Assembly (NCBI GenBank): GCA_009780955.1
Contig: WQZB01000043.1
Location: forward strand, 1 to 43,556
Origin: Polyangiaceae bacterium
GTDB lineage: Bacteria; Myxococcota_A; Polyangia; Polyangiales; Polyangiaceae
Length of the DNA: 43,556 nucleotides
Direction: 5' to 3'
Below, one piece after another: positions 26,812 through 34,300 of the stretch. Numbering within the stretch: position 1 is the stretch's first letter; each line of letters opens with the position of its first letter. The notes under the pieces are model-generated. The model saw nothing but the letters and a program-made list of their open reading frames with translations, ran no database searches and was not told where the DNA came from. The translations under genes and the position numbers were made by a program.

Positions 26812-27498
26812 ATGAATACGAAGCCTGGCATCATCGGCAAAAAGCTCGGCATGACACAGCTTTACAAAGACGACGGAACGGTTCAGCGCGTTACTGTCGT
26901 TGACGTGAGCTCGGTCGCGGTGGTTGGTAAGCGTACCAAGGAAAAAGACGGCTACACCGCGGTCATTTTTGGAATGACCGACGCGAAAGACAAGCACCTT
27001 GCCAAAGCCCAGCAAGGAAGTTTCAAAAAGGCCGGCGTTCCTGCCAAGCGCATCGTGCGCGAAATGCGCTGCGACGACGAGTTCCTTGCCAAGTTCGAGA
27101 TTGGCGCCGAGCCAAAGCTCGATGACATCTTTCACGTTGGGCAAATTGTCGACGCCCAAGGGCTCACGCGTGGCCGCGGCTTCTCGGGCGTCGTTCGTCG
27201 CTGGAGCTTTGCCGGCTTTGTGCAGACGCATGGTACGCACGAGTACCGCCGCCACGGAGGATCCATCGGCACCAACATGACACCAGGCCGAACGCTGCCG
27301 AATTTGAAAATGCCCGGTCAATATGGGAATGAAACAGTTAGTATCTTAAACCTCAAGGTTGTACGCGTCGACGCCGACAAAAAGCTTCTTTTCATTGAGG
27401 GCGGTATTCCGGGCGCGAAAAACCAGCTTGTCACCATTCGATCGGGCGTGAAGGCACGCGTAAAGGGTGCTGCGGGTGCGTCGAAGCAGCCGCGTTAG
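26812..27498 (+). CDS. rplC: Large ribosomal subunit protein uL3
   Basis: 228 residues. Typical L3: GIIGKKLGMTQLYKDDGTVQRVTVV at the N-terminus, GQIVDAQGLTRGRGFSGVVRRWSFAG, HRRHGGSIGTNMTPGRTLPNLKMPGQYGNE-like region and an Arg/Lys-rich C-terminus. L3 helps start 50S assembly. It is normally the second gene of the S10 operon (rpsJ-rplC-rplD-rplW); here no other S10-operon gene follows, and a palindromic repeat plus a convergent unrelated gene terminate the unit. It may be the only copy moved out of the operon, or a second copy. Confidence 0.96.
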   Translation: MNTKPGIIGKKLGMTQLYKDDGTVQRVTVVDVSSVAVVGKRTKEKDGYTAVIFGMTDAKDKHLAKAQQGSFKKAGVPAKRIVREMRCDDEFLAKFEIGAEPKLDDIFHVGQIVDAQGLTRGRGFSGVVRRWSFAGFVQTHGTHEYRRHGGSIGTNMTPGRTLPNLKMPGQYGNETVSILNLKVVRVDADKKLLFIEGGIPGAKNQLVTIRSGVKARVKGAAGASKQPR

Positions 27499-27543
27499 TA
27501 CGGTTTGCAATATCTATACTGCTTCGAAACAGCCACCAGGCGT

Positions 27544-27571
27544 GTAGGGGCGTATGGCCATACGCCCCTAC
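27544..27571. repeat. 28-nt perfect palindrome of the GTAGGGGC family
   Basis: Identical to 797-824. It lies 45 nt after the rplC stop, in the convergent gap. Confidence 0.9.
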
Positions 27572-27601
27572 ACTACACTTTCAATTTGAACGAGATCTCA
27601 A

Positions 27602-29089
27602 CTAAAATATTCCTCGAATGCCAACGCCATACGCTGGCGATGTGCCGTAGCGTGTTTCTGACGATCCAATCACGCCGCCCATGGGCACCACGTGCATGCC
27701 CGAGGCGCTTATGGTATTTGCGACACTTGCGGCGTTTGATGATCCACGTGTGAGCACCCATGCAACGCCGCCGCCGACGATCATGCCGGCCGCCGTTGCT
27801 GAAACGAAGCCGCGCGCTTTGCTCTCGGTGACATTTTGAAAGACCAATGGGCTTGCGAGAGCTGCGCCCGACGCTGCGCCAAGCCCTGCACCAAGATCAA
27901 CAAGAAGCACGCGCTGCGACGACACTTGCACCTGAGTCGCCAAAAGGCCAGCGGCCACCAAGCCAGCGGCGGCTCCGTAGCCGGCGCCCGTGTGTGGCGT
28001 ACGATTTTCAATGTCGCCGACGTAAAATAAGTCGGCGAGTGCACCAAACGACATCCCAAGAGCCGCGCCCGAATGCACGAGCACCGCGTCGCCTTCGTCA
28101 GCAGAGCCGCGCGAAAGCACGAAGGTGGCAAACGACAAGCCGATAAGGCCGCCGCCAACGCCCCACGCGTAGCGATCGGTGAGCGGCACGATATTTCGCC
28201 CATTCGCGATGAGCACGCCCGAGGCTGCGCCCCACCACGCGCCTCCCGCGAGAGTCCACGCATCGCCGGTGCCGACATCCCATTCTTCGGCGACGAGCAG
28301 CGCGCTGCCGAGCCCCAAACCTGTGCCAAGGGTGAGCAGCGGATAGAGCAAGCGTGGGTCGTCGGAGCCGCTCGCGCGCTGGACGCTATACGCCGTGAAG
28401 GCGCCGAAGAGAGCCGCGTTGGCAGCGAGCACGGCACGGCCTTGCGAATGCAGGGGCGACAAGATCCCTGTGCTGGCCGACTCTTGCGGGCGCGGGCCGG
28501 ACTCGTCCGGCGCAGGCGTCGTTGACAACAGATCGCGCAGAATGACGAGCCCGCGCACGGAAACGTCGGCGCCCGAGACGCGCTCGACCCTCACACGAAG
28601 CTGCTTATTGTGCGGTGGCACAGCGACCACGCGAAGCAGAAATGAGTCGCCGCTGAGCGGCTCGAGGCGCGCGCTGAGAACCCACGTGCCGGTGTCTTTC
28701 GGTCCTCCACCGTGTGCGCTCGATCGCGACGCGCGCTCGATCATATCGAGATCGCGGGCGCGGTCGATCGCAGGTCCTGGATCGGCAACATCGAGGGTGA
28801 AGCCGAGATCTTGCACGGCATCGCGCAAGGTTGCATCGAGTTCTTGAGCGCGCGCGTAAACGGGGCCTTCGGTGGCAACGGGCCTGTGTAGCGCGATGCC
28901 TGCCCCGTCGTCGCCAGCAGGCGAAAGCGTTGGCCAGACAACAATCGGCTTGTCAGCAGACTTGTTGGGCGGCTCGGGCGCAGACTCGAGGGGTATGGTG
29001 CTGTCGGCTTCTGCGAGGGCCACATCACCAAAAAAAAAGCTTGTCGCACCGAGTCCAATAGCAACCAAAACGCGAAAACAGGCTGACAT
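27602..29089 (-). CDS. Secreted/membrane protein of unknown function with Gly-rich hydrophobic repeats
   Basis: 495 residues from ATG 29089, which opens a signal peptide (MSACFRVLVAIGLGATSFFFGDVALA). Residues ~30-200 are a soluble periplasmic domain with AQELDATLRDAVQDLGFTLDVAD and SFLLRVVAVPPHNKQLRVRVERV. From about 215 to the end there are around ten weakly hydrophobic Gly/Ala-rich segments (for example LTLGTGLGLGSALLVAEE, GGGLIGLSFATFVLS, GAGYGAAAGLVAAGLLA, SATAAGMIVGGGVAWVL), suggesting a membrane-inserted glycine-zipper-like region or an outer-membrane fold. I do not recognise the family. The upstream region to 29263 is open but Arg/Thr-rich and rejected as coding. Confidence 0.7.
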   Translation of the reverse strand: MSACFRVLVAIGLGATSFFFGDVALAEADSTIPLESAPEPPNKSADKPIVVWPTLSPAGDDGAGIALHRPVATEGPVYARAQELDATLRDAVQDLGFTLDVADPGPAIDRARDLDMIERASRSSAHGGGPKDTGTWVLSARLEPLSGDSFLLRVVAVPPHNKQLRVRVERVSGADVSVRGLVILRDLLSTTPAPDESGPRPQESASTGILSPLHSQGRAVLAANAALFGAFTAYSVQRASGSDDPRLLYPLLTLGTGLGLGSALLVAEEWDVGTGDAWTLAGGAWWGAASGVLIANGRNIVPLTDRYAWGVGGGLIGLSFATFVLSRGSADEGDAVLVHSGAALGMSFGALADLFYVGDIENRTPHTGAGYGAAAGLVAAGLLATQVQVSSQRVLLVDLGAGLGAASGAALASPLVFQNVTESKARGFVSATAAGMIVGGGVAWVLTRGSSNAASVANTISASGMHVVPMGGVIGSSETRYGTSPAYGVGIRGIF

Positions 29090-29335
29090 ACCGAACACAC
29101 GATGATGACCCGTGCTTCTCGCAGCTTGACATGTATGGGCAGCTCGTGGGAAGGTGCGCGTGCTCTCGAAAGGGAGCCGCGCGAGATTTTGCCCACCTTG
29201 GGGGACGCGCGTTAGAAGTTTCCTTCTAAGCCGTTGGGCACAAGTGGGCTTCTTCGCAGGCATTTTTGTATGTCTAGCCTTGCGATGAGGCCCTTCTTCT
29301 TAGCGGCAGAACCTGTGGGCACAAGGACACCTTCC

Positions 29336-30559
29336 ATGCCCGCCGTTGTTTCTGTCTCCTCCACGATTTCCGAAGGCTCGTCGAGTTCGCTTCACACCGC
29401 GTGCGTGCGTGCGGGTCAGCCGCGTCAGGACGCCCTCAATGCCGTCACGACACCCATCGCGTGCACGGCAACGTTCGCATTCGGATCATCCACCGAACTG
29501 CGCGATCATTTCGAAGGAAAAACGAGCCGTGAAGAATACGGCCGCTATGGCAACCCAACGGTCAGCGCCGCCGAACAGAAGCTTGCGGTGCTCGATGGTG
29601 GAGAAGACGCATCCCTCTTTGCGAGCGGCATGAATGCCGTTACGACAACGCTTCTTGCGCTGCTCAAAAAGGACGATCATGTGGTGCTCACGTCCGACTG
29701 TTACCGGCGCACGCGTCTGTTCGTGAAGAACATCCTCACGCGCTTCGGCGTTGCGGCGACGCTCGTGCCTGCCGGCGACATCGCCGCGCTCGAGGCTGCC
29801 ATCACACCCGACACGCGGCTCGTCGTCACCGAATCGCCGACAAACCCCTATCTGCGTGTGGCCGACATTGCGGCGATCGCGCGCATTAAAACCAAGCAGC
29901 CTCGCCTGAAGGTGCTTGTGGACGCAACGTTCGCAACGCCCATCAATCAAAAGCCGCTGTCGCAAGGCGCCGATCTCGTGATCCACTCGTGCACGAAGTA
30001 CCTTGGCGGGCACAACGATCTGCTTGCCGGCGTTGTCATTGGCGACGCGGGACTCGTTTCGCTCGTGCGCGATCTGCGCAGCGTGCTCGGTGGCGTGCTC
30101 GATCCTCACGCGGCGTACTTGCTGCTACGCGGCATAAAAACGCTCGCGTTGCGCGTCGAGCGGCAGAACAAAACCGCGCTTGCCGTGGCGAGGTTTCTCG
30201 AGGCGCATCCCGCCGTTGAGTGCGTGTTCTACCCGGGGCTGCCGAGCCATCCCGATCATGCTCTGGCTGTGCGAACGATGAGCGGTTTCGGCGGTGTCGT
30301 CAGCTTTGTTCTTCGCACAACCCTCGAGGGCACGGCGCGCGCGCTCGATGCGTGTCAGCTCGCAACCGTTGCGCCGTCGCTCGGAAGCGTTGAAACGCTC
30401 ATCGAGCAGCCGGCCATCATGAGCCATTACGAGATGACTCCAGAAGAGCGCGCGGCCATTGGCATTCGTGAGAGCCTTGTGCGGCTTTCGGTTGGAATCG
30501 AAGACGAAGCCGACATCGTTGCAGATCTCGAACGTGTCCTCGGGACAATCACGGTTTGA
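29336..30559 (+). CDS. Cystathionine gamma-synthase family PLP enzyme
   Basis: 407 residues from ATG 29336, preceded by AAGGA about 8 nt upstream; the frame extends 102 nt further but lacks homology there. PLP-binding Lys221 in DLVIHSCTKYLGGHND, plus EYGRYGNPTVSAAEQKLAVLDGGEDASLFASGMNA, the typical substrate-binding start, and TESPTNPYLRVADI. Fold type I enzymes of this family do gamma-replacement or gamma/beta-elimination on homoserine esters, cystathionine or methionine; which one cannot be fixed from sequence alone. No methionine gene or clear SAM riboswitch sits upstream. Confidence 0.93.
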   Translation: MPAVVSVSSTISEGSSSSLHTACVRAGQPRQDALNAVTTPIACTATFAFGSSTELRDHFEGKTSREEYGRYGNPTVSAAEQKLAVLDGGEDASLFASGMNAVTTTLLALLKKDDHVVLTSDCYRRTRLFVKNILTRFGVAATLVPAGDIAALEAAITPDTRLVVTESPTNPYLRVADIAAIARIKTKQPRLKVLVDATFATPINQKPLSQGADLVIHSCTKYLGGHNDLLAGVVIGDAGLVSLVRDLRSVLGGVLDPHAAYLLLRGIKTLALRVERQNKTALAVARFLEAHPAVECVFYPGLPSHPDHALAVRTMSGFGGVVSFVLRTTLEGTARALDACQLATVAPSLGSVETLIEQPAIMSHYEMTPEERAAIGIRESLVRLSVGIEDEADIVADLERVLGTITV

Positions 30560-30563
30560 GAGA

Positions 30564-30590
30564 GGGGCAGACACGGGGGTCTGCCCCTAC
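30564..30590. repeat. GTAGGGGC-family hairpin, left end partial
   Basis: GGGGCAGAC...GTCTGCCCCTAC: 27 nt, only the right end keeps the full GCCCCTAC terminus. It begins 5 nt after the PLP gene stop. Confidence 0.65.
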
Positions 30591-30610
30591 AGGCGACAAA
30601 GCGCACATTC

Positions 30611-30639
30611 GTAGGGGCGGCCCCCTGTGGCCGCCCTAC
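30611..30639. repeat. GTAGGGGC-family hairpin
   Basis: GTAGGGGCGGCC, a short loop, and GGCCGCCCTAC (29 nt). Adjacent to a similar copy at 30646-30676. Confidence 0.75.
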
Positions 30640-30645
30640 ATAAGC

Positions 30646-30676
30646 GTAGGGGCGGGGCCCTCTGTGGCCGCCCTAC
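30646..30676. repeat. GTAGGGGC-family hairpin
   Basis: GTAGGGGCGGGGCCC ... GGCCGCCCTAC (31 nt), a close relative of 30611-30639 separated by 6 nt; probably a local duplication. It ends 13 nt before the DUF1993 stop. Confidence 0.75.
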
Positions 30677-30689
30677 ATAAGCAGTTCAA

Positions 30690-31196
30690 TCAGGGTTTCC
30701 GCTGCGTGAGCGGCCCAAGGTAATCGCTTTTCCCGAGCGGCACGCCATTATGACGAAGGATTGCGTAAGTATGCGAGGCGTGGAAGAAGAAATTCGGCAC
30801 GACGTGCTCGAGGAAGTAATCGTGGCCGGTCATGATTTTCCCTTCCCAGCGGGGTAGTGTGACAGCGCGGGTTGCCGCATTGTCGAAATCTTTTTCCGTG
30901 AGACCATCGAGGAATCGCGTGGCCGACTTGATGCGAGCACGAAGCTCGTCGATTGTTTTCTCGTTGTCCTCGTGCGTAGGTGCTTCTTTGCCCGTAAGGC
31001 GCGAGGCACCAAGCTTCACGGTATCGCATGCAATCTGCACCTGACGCACGAGCGGGAATTGATCGGGCGCTAGACGCATCCCAACCAGCACGTTCGGGTC
31101 GAACGATCTGCTTTTCGCGTAGTCGGTGGCCTTGTCGAACCACGTGTCGATTTGGGCGAGTGTTTTCCTCATCTGGCGGAATATTGGATAGTACAT
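30690..31196 (-). CDS. DUF1993 family protein (DinB-like fold)
   Basis: 168 residues from ATG 31196; AGGG lies 8 nt upstream, while the frame's GTG three codons earlier is less likely. MYYPIFRQMRKTLAQIDTWFDKA, LAPDQFPLVRQVQIACDTVKLGASRLTG, DELRARIKSATRFLDGL and HDYFLEHVVPNFFFHASHTYAILRHNGVPLGKSDYLG are the DUF1993 landmarks. The family is a DinB-like four-helix bundle whose reaction is unknown. The conserved His residues near the C-terminus would fit a metal site. It is divergent from the rhomboid gene. Confidence 0.88.
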   Translation of the reverse strand: MYYPIFRQMRKTLAQIDTWFDKATDYAKSRSFDPNVLVGMRLAPDQFPLVRQVQIACDTVKLGASRLTGKEAPTHEDNEKTIDELRARIKSATRFLDGLTEKDFDNAATRAVTLPRWEGKIMTGHDYFLEHVVPNFFFHASHTYAILRHNGVPLGKSDYLGPLTQRKP

Positions 31197-31251
31197 GCGC
31201 GGCACCCTACGCCCATCGCGTAGCCCTCGACAATGGCGTAAGTAGAAGAAG

Positions 31252-32148
31252 ATGAACGATTCCCAGAGGCCGCCTCATATGCCCGAGGCACCTCGCCAGC
31301 CTACGCTTTTCGAGCACGCGCGCCGCGCGCCGGTAACCTACGGCCTTGCAGCACTCAATGTGGTCGTGTTCTTCGTGCTCGAAAGCAAGCACAGCTCGGT
31401 CTGGAGCACCGACATCCAAACGCTGCTCGATGCAGGTGCAAACGAGCCAACTCATTTGTTGGTCGGAGAGTATTGGCGGGTTGCAACCTACATGTTTTTG
31501 CACATCGGCTGGCTCCACCTCGGGTGGAACATCTACGCGTCGATTGGCTTCTGCGAGGCAGTCGAGCGCGTGCTCGGCCGTGTTCGCTTTCTTGGTATCT
31601 ACCTCCTTAGCGGCATTGGTGGTGGCTGCGTGAGTGCACTCGTCAGTCATCCCATGGCGGTGTCGGCAGGGGCATCGGGTGCGCTTTTTGGCATTGTTGG
31701 GGCAATGCTTGCCATTCGAAGACGCACCTTGCCAAGTTTCGCGGCCTTCTTCCGGGATCCGCCAACGCGATCAATCCTCTTCAACATCGGCGTCTGGATG
31801 GTCATTGGCTCGATCGCTCTGCGGATGGACAACGCGGCGCACGTTGGCGGCCTTCTCGTTGGTTTTGCATCCACCTGGATGGTTACTTCGCGTCGCGTTC
31901 ACCTTGCTTCGATCGTGTTCGCTACCGCCTTTGGCGCGCTTCTCATCTTCACGGCGAGGCCCTGGCACAAGCCGTCTCCCGACGAAACGAAAGTCATGAC
32001 TCACTTTGCAGCAATCTACTTTGAAGGCGCACAAGGTTTTCATGAAAACCTTGCGCGTAGCAGTCGCTTCGCATCCAAGGCATGCAACGCGAACGATGCG
32101 AGTGACGCGCCTGCCTGCCAAATCATGCGTGAAATCGAACGACGATGA
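31252..32148 (+). CDS. Rhomboid family intramembrane serine protease
   Basis: 298 residues, with six hydrophobic segments. The rhomboid core is intact: YMFLHIGWLHLGWNIY (His85, His89, Asn93), catalytic Ser142 in SAGASGALFG, and His197 in NAAHVGGLLVGF forming the Ser-His dyad. The N-terminal ~25 residues and C-terminal ~90 residues (after residue 215) are outside the core; the tail is hydrophilic and has two Cys residues. The substrate is unknown. An AGAAGAAG stretch sits just before the ATG. Confidence 0.92.
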   Translation: MNDSQRPPHMPEAPRQPTLFEHARRAPVTYGLAALNVVVFFVLESKHSSVWSTDIQTLLDAGANEPTHLLVGEYWRVATYMFLHIGWLHLGWNIYASIGFCEAVERVLGRVRFLGIYLLSGIGGGCVSALVSHPMAVSAGASGALFGIVGAMLAIRRRTLPSFAAFFRDPPTRSILFNIGVWMVIGSIALRMDNAAHVGGLLVGFASTWMVTSRRVHLASIVFATAFGALLIFTARPWHKPSPDETKVMTHFAAIYFEGAQGFHENLARSSRFASKACNANDASDAPACQIMREIERR

Positions 32149-32166
32149 CGCCGTTAGACCGCACCG

Positions 32167-33111
32167 TCATGATTGCAGGCGATCGCCCTCGGCCACACCC
32201 CTTCCGACGAACCAGTCTCCGGCGGCCATGGCTTTTTTCCCTGCAAACTGCACACGAACCAGCTCGATCGCCTGCGTCTCACATGCAACGACAACGCGGC
32301 TTTTGTCGGCAAGCACCACGGTGCCTGGCGTGGCCACAGCGGACGCACGCGCACTAGGAACGTCGGTTACACGTGTGGCATGCACTTTTAGCATTCTGCC
32401 GCGCACGGCCGTAAACGCCCCTGGCCACGGCATCATGCCGCGCACGTGATTGTGTACGGCTTGTGCTGGCTTGCCGAAGTCGATGCGGCCGTCTCCCTTC
32501 TTGAGCATGGGCGCGAGCGTTGCCAGCGACTCGCTTTGCGGCGTGGCGGAGAGCTCGCCAAGAACGTACTTTGGCAGCAAAGCGAGTGTTGCTTGCGCCC
32601 CCATTGCAGCGAGGCGTGACGACAGCTCGCCGGCCGTTTCATGACCCGTGATTGGCGTTGGGTACTGCTCGATGATGTCGCCCGTGTCCATGCCTTCGTC
32701 CATCTGCATGAGGGTGATGCCGGTCTCGCGCTCACCGCGCACGATTGCCCAGGTGATGGGGGCCGCTCCGCGAAGCTTTGGCAAGAGCGACGCGTGCACA
32801 TTCAAGCAGCCAAGGCGCGGCGCCAAAAGAACGTCTTTCGGCAAAATGCGGCCGTATGCAACGACGAGCGCGACGTCAACATTCTGCGCGCGAAGCCATG
32901 CAGCAAACTCGCCCGTGCGAAGCTTGTTGGGTTGAAGGGCGGGGAGCCCGAGCTCCATCGCACGGCGCTTGACCGGTGACGCGATGGTCGCGAGCGAGCG
33001 CCCGGCAGGTTTGTCGGGCTGGCAGATGACGGCGACGACGTGGGCAACTTCCGCAAGCGCGTTGAGGCTTGGAACCGCGAATTCGGGCGTACCAAAGAAG
33101 ACCGCACGCAT
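32167..33111 (-). CDS. fmt: Methionyl-tRNA formyltransferase
   Basis: 314 residues. It formylates initiator Met-tRNA using 10-formyl-THF. N-terminal VFFGTPEFAVPSL, catalytic Asn104, His106 and Asp145 seen in CLNVHASLLPKLRGAAPI and MDEGMDTGDII, SLLP loop at 108-111, and a C-terminal OB-like domain (about 205-314). Usually next to def and rsmB; here it is alone, divergent from pdxJ by 26 nt and convergent with the rhomboid gene. Confidence 0.96.
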   Translation of the reverse strand: MRAVFFGTPEFAVPSLNALAEVAHVVAVICQPDKPAGRSLATIASPVKRRAMELGLPALQPNKLRTGEFAAWLRAQNVDVALVVAYGRILPKDVLLAPRLGCLNVHASLLPKLRGAAPITWAIVRGERETGITLMQMDEGMDTGDIIEQYPTPITGHETAGELSSRLAAMGAQATLALLPKYVLGELSATPQSESLATLAPMLKKGDGRIDFGKPAQAVHNHVRGMMPWPGAFTAVRGRMLKVHATRVTDVPSARASAVATPGTVVLADKSRVVVACETQAIELVRVQFAGKKAMAAGDWFVGRGVAEGDRLQS

Positions 33112-33137
33112 TCGTTGATGGTAGCGTTCGATTCCTG

Positions 33138-33896
33138 ATGCGTCTGCACATTAACGTCGATCACGTGGCGACGCTCCGCAATGCGCGGGGCACGAGCTAT
33201 CCAGACCCAATCGAGGCGGCGCGCATGTGCCTTGATGCGGGCGCAAGCGGTATCACCGCGCACTTGCGTGAAGATCGCCGGCACATTCGCGACGACGACA
33301 TCAATAAGTTGCGCATATTGATGCAAAATACAACATTCAACCTCGAAATGGCGGCCACCGATGAAATGGTCGATATCGCGTGCCATGTTAGGCCTGATGT
33401 CGTGACGCTCGTGCCCGAGCGCCGGCAAGAGCGCACAACCGAAGGCGGTCTCGAGGTCGCAAAAGCATCCAGCGTCCTATTGGCTCATATCGAAACGCTG
33501 CGCGCCCACAAAATCAAAGTGAGTCTTTTCATTGCGGCCGACGCCGCCCAGGTTGAAGCGTCGCGCGCGCTTGGTGTCGAGCAAATCGAACTCCACACCG
33601 GTGACTACGCGCATGCGTTCGGCAGCGCTGCCGCAAATGGCGTAGAGAAGGAACTTGCCCGGATTGCGTCGGTGGCGAAGCTCGGTCGCGCGCTCGGCCT
33701 CGACATCGCTGCCGGCCATGGCCTCACGACGCAGAATGTGCCAGCACTCCTTGCAATCCCTGAAATTGTCGAACTCAATATCGGCCATGCCGTCATTTCC
33801 GATGCGGTATTTGTCGGCATCGAAGGCGCTGTGCGAGCCATGCTCGCGGCAATCGCCAAAGGTGGTGCGGACAGGCAGAGCGCGAACAGGCGATGA
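33138..33896 (+). CDS. pdxJ: Pyridoxine 5'-phosphate synthase
   Basis: 252 residues from ATG 33138 (the frame extends to 33069 but would overlap the divergent fmt start). PdxJ condenses 1-deoxyxylulose 5-phosphate with 3-amino-2-oxopropyl phosphate. Hallmarks: MRLHINVDHVATLRNARGT, PDPIEAARMCLDAGASGITAHLREDRRHI, VTLVPERRQERTTEGGLEV, IELHTGDYAHAF, AAGHGLTTQNV and ELNIGHAVISDAVF. Its stop overlaps the acpS start (ATGA), the widespread pdxJ-acpS pairing. Confidence 0.97.
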   Translation: MRLHINVDHVATLRNARGTSYPDPIEAARMCLDAGASGITAHLREDRRHIRDDDINKLRILMQNTTFNLEMAATDEMVDIACHVRPDVVTLVPERRQERTTEGGLEVAKASSVLLAHIETLRAHKIKVSLFIAADAAQVEASRALGVEQIELHTGDYAHAFGSAAANGVEKELARIASVAKLGRALGLDIAAGHGLTTQNVPALLAIPEIVELNIGHAVISDAVFVGIEGAVRAMLAAIAKGGADRQSANRR

Positions 33897-34300
33897 TCGT
33901 CGGGCTCGGCATCGACGTTTGCTCGATCGAGCGCATGCGCCGGGCGCTCAGTCGGCACGGTGATCGCTTTTTTTCCCGCATTTGCACGGAAACCGAGCGT
34001 GCTGATTTGATCTCCCGAGACGCGGCGACGAGTCTCGCAGGTCGTTTCGCGGTGAAAGAGGCGTTTGCGAAATCGATCGACGGCGCGCGCGGCGTTGGCT
34101 GGCACGAGGTCGAGGTGCGAAGGGCGAAAAGCGGAAAGCCGGTGCTCACGCTTTTCGGCAACGCCATCACCATGGCCAAGCGCTTTGGCGCCGACACGTG
34201 GCACGTGACCATTACCCATGACGCCGGCATTGCCGTGGCCGTCGTGATCCTCGAAAAAACTTCGTCGGGCCGCGAAGGCCATGAGGAGAGCGTGGAATGA
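33893..34300 (+). CDS. acpS: Holo-[acyl-carrier-protein] synthase
   Basis: 135 residues. AcpS transfers 4'-phosphopantetheine from CoA to apo-ACP. Magnesium ligands Asp8 (IVGLGIDVCSIERM) and Glu56 (GRFAVKEAFAKSI) are present, plus GVGWHEVEVRRAKSGKPVLTL and HVTITHDAGIAVAVVI. Overlaps both pdxJ (upstream) and nnrE/D (downstream) by 4 nt. Confidence 0.96.
   Translation: MIVGLGIDVCSIERMRRALSRHGDRFFSRICTETERADLISRDAATSLAGRFAVKEAFAKSIDGARGVGWHEVEVRRAKSGKPVLTLFGNAITMAKRFGADTWHVTITHDAGIAVAVVILEKTSSGREGHEESVE

Noticed and set aside
29090..29335. SAM-type riboswitch before the PLP enzyme
   Set aside because: I could not find a kink-turn, paired stems and terminator in the order expected; only ordinary divergent upstream sequence is seen.
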